Positions 6,073-6,481 of a stretch of DNA of 6,481 nucleotides are shown here, piece by piece. Positions within the stretch are counted from its first letter, which is position 1, and every line of letters starts with the position of its first letter. This DNA comes from MGBC114844 sp910585855. GTDB taxonomy: Bacteria; Bacillota; Clostridia; Lachnospirales; Lachnospiraceae. The DNA lies in the NCBI GenBank assembly GCA_965646165.1, contig CBFFYP010000126.1, positions 1-6,481 on the forward strand, in the 5' to 3' direction. Below the pieces are notes generated by a model. That model made no database searches. It had not been told where the DNA came from and saw only the letters and a list, made by a program, of their open reading frames with translations. The translations under genes and the position numbers were made by a program.

Positions 6073-6253
6073 TCTTTCCTATCCTCCGGGCTAAACACGC
6101 CCCTTTTTTTTCACACCCTGCATGGAAGCAGGATGTGAAAAAAATCTTAGATTTTCGAGCAGAAGTCCAAGAACTTCTAACTTTTTTCCAAAGTCACTGC
6201 AGGCTGCCCACCGTTTTCGAATCTGGCTGTTTCTTGACTCCGAAACAAAAAAG
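6073..6253 (-). repeat. Mosaic intergenic repeat, copy R4 with hairpin module
   Basis: The core at 6159-6252 matches R2 (2140-2234), and its hairpin module at 6073-6158 is an inverted copy of 6400-6481 in R5. Read in the R5 sense it is core, then hairpin, then the conserved block GGGGCGTGTTTAGCCCGGAG. R4 therefore combines the R2-type core with the R5-type end, which shows the family is modular. Confidence 0.85.
6105..6144 (-). repeat. Conserved hairpin of repeat R4
   Basis: The stem has 17 positions: a T-run pairs with an A-run, then CACA/TGTG, then CCTGC/GCAGG, with a 6-base loop at 6122-6127. Position 6116/6133 is an A-C mismatch on the plus strand but a G-U pair on the minus strand. The T-run comes before the stem and the A-run after it on both strands, so this is not an intrinsic terminator. 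Confidence 0.8.
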
Positions 6254-6331
6254 AATCACATTAAAACTTTTTTAAATCGGTTTCTGTTCTGTAATAAAAT
6301 ATAACTTCTCCCGCTATTCCACCAACAGCGA
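6254..6331. other. AT-rich spacer between repeat copies R4 and R5
   Basis: No gene is visible. An imperfect stem CTCCCGCT (6308-6315) / AGCGAGAG (6327-6334) sits at the R5 border. Confidence 0.35.
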
Positions 6332-6481
6332 GAGGCGGTTTGCTCCTGTCCTTTGCCTGCGACTTCGGAGAACGGTTAGAAAGTCTTGGGCTTCTGTGGG
6401 AACACCTAGAATTTTTTGCATATCCTGCTTCTATGCAGGGTATGCAAAAAAAGGGGCGTGTTTAGCCCGGAGAATAGGGAA
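6332..6481 (+). repeat. Mosaic intergenic repeat, copy R5 with hairpin module
   Basis: The left part (6332-6396) is the inverted partner of R1 (18-81). The right part (6400-6481) is the inverted partner of the R4 module (6073-6158). Against R4, a shared reading frame ending at a TAG inside CGTGTTTAGCCC stays free of indels over about 34 codons. However, most base differences change the amino acid, so protein coding is unlikely. The unit probably runs past the window edge. Confidence 0.85.
6412..6451 (+). repeat. Conserved hairpin of repeat R5
   Basis: The 17-pair stem is TTTTTT/AAAAAA, then GCATA/TATGC, a U-G pair (6423/6440), and CCTGC/GCAGG, with the loop TTCTAT (6429-6434). Compared with R4 two pairs are exchanged in a compensatory way, and the U-G pair is kept. 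Confidence 0.8.

Noticed and set aside
6105..6144. R4 hairpin read as a rho-independent terminator
   Set aside because: The T-run precedes and the A-run follows the stem on both strands, which is the wrong order for termination.
5875..6304. Plus-strand open frames of 60 to 87 codons across the R3 and R4 repeats
   Set aside because: They lie inside repeat copies and lack ribosome sites; similar peptides appear wherever the repeat occurs in that frame.
6332..6463. Protein frame shared by R5 (plus) and R4 (minus) ending in K-K-G-R-V-stop
   Set aside because: There is no indel over about 34 codons, but only about three differences are silent while most change the residue. The conservation fits the hairpin, not a protein.
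1..6481. CRISPR array, tRNA or rRNA genes
   Set aside because: No regularly spaced repeats, cloverleaf or rRNA-like sequence was seen.

Overview
The window looks like the chromosome of a low-GC Gram-positive gut anaerobe, most likely a Lachnospiraceae-type Clostridium relative. The reasons are the AT-rich background, AGGAGG-type ribosome binding sites, sigma-A style promoters, a PadR/DUF1700 pair, an integrase of the arm-type (AP2-like) tyrosine recombinase group, and many intergenic repeats. The genus cannot be fixed from the sequence alone.

Layout. Positions 1-99 hold one copy (R1) of a mosaic repeat. Positions 125-890, minus strand, hold a two-gene operon: a PadR-family repressor followed, with an 8-nt overlap, by a small HAAS/DUF1700 membrane protein. 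Its promoter at 914-942 is covered by repeated TACATAGTA and TACTAT/ATAGTA motifs, which suggests autoregulation. Positions 943-1800 are AT-rich and gene-free apart from two good bidirectional terminator hairpins. Positions 1810-2250 hold a second repeat copy (R2) next to a possible 58-codon minus-strand ORF. Positions 2511-3659, plus strand, encode a complete tyrosine recombinase with all expected catalytic residues but no visible excisionase or cargo. A palindrome overlaps its likely promoter. Positions 3740-3791 form a GC-rich folded element. A small minus-strand zinc-knuckle protein follows at 3841-4041, and a full-length BCCT-family transporter at 4236-5771. The transporter has a clear promoter surrounded by three copies of AATGAACA.

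Positions 5882-6481 contain no convincing gene. They hold three further repeat copies (R3, R4, R5) in alternating orientation. R4 and R5 carry a long hairpin whose sequence differs between copies by compensatory base-pair changes. Its U-run lies before the stem and its A-run after it, so it is not an intrinsic terminator.

The proteins do not form one pathway. The PadR/DUF1700 pair, the transporter and the zinc-knuckle protein look like separate housekeeping or accessory units. The part that known gene families do not explain is the repeat family: five copies, two alternative cores, a covarying hairpin, and one copy associated with a small ORF.
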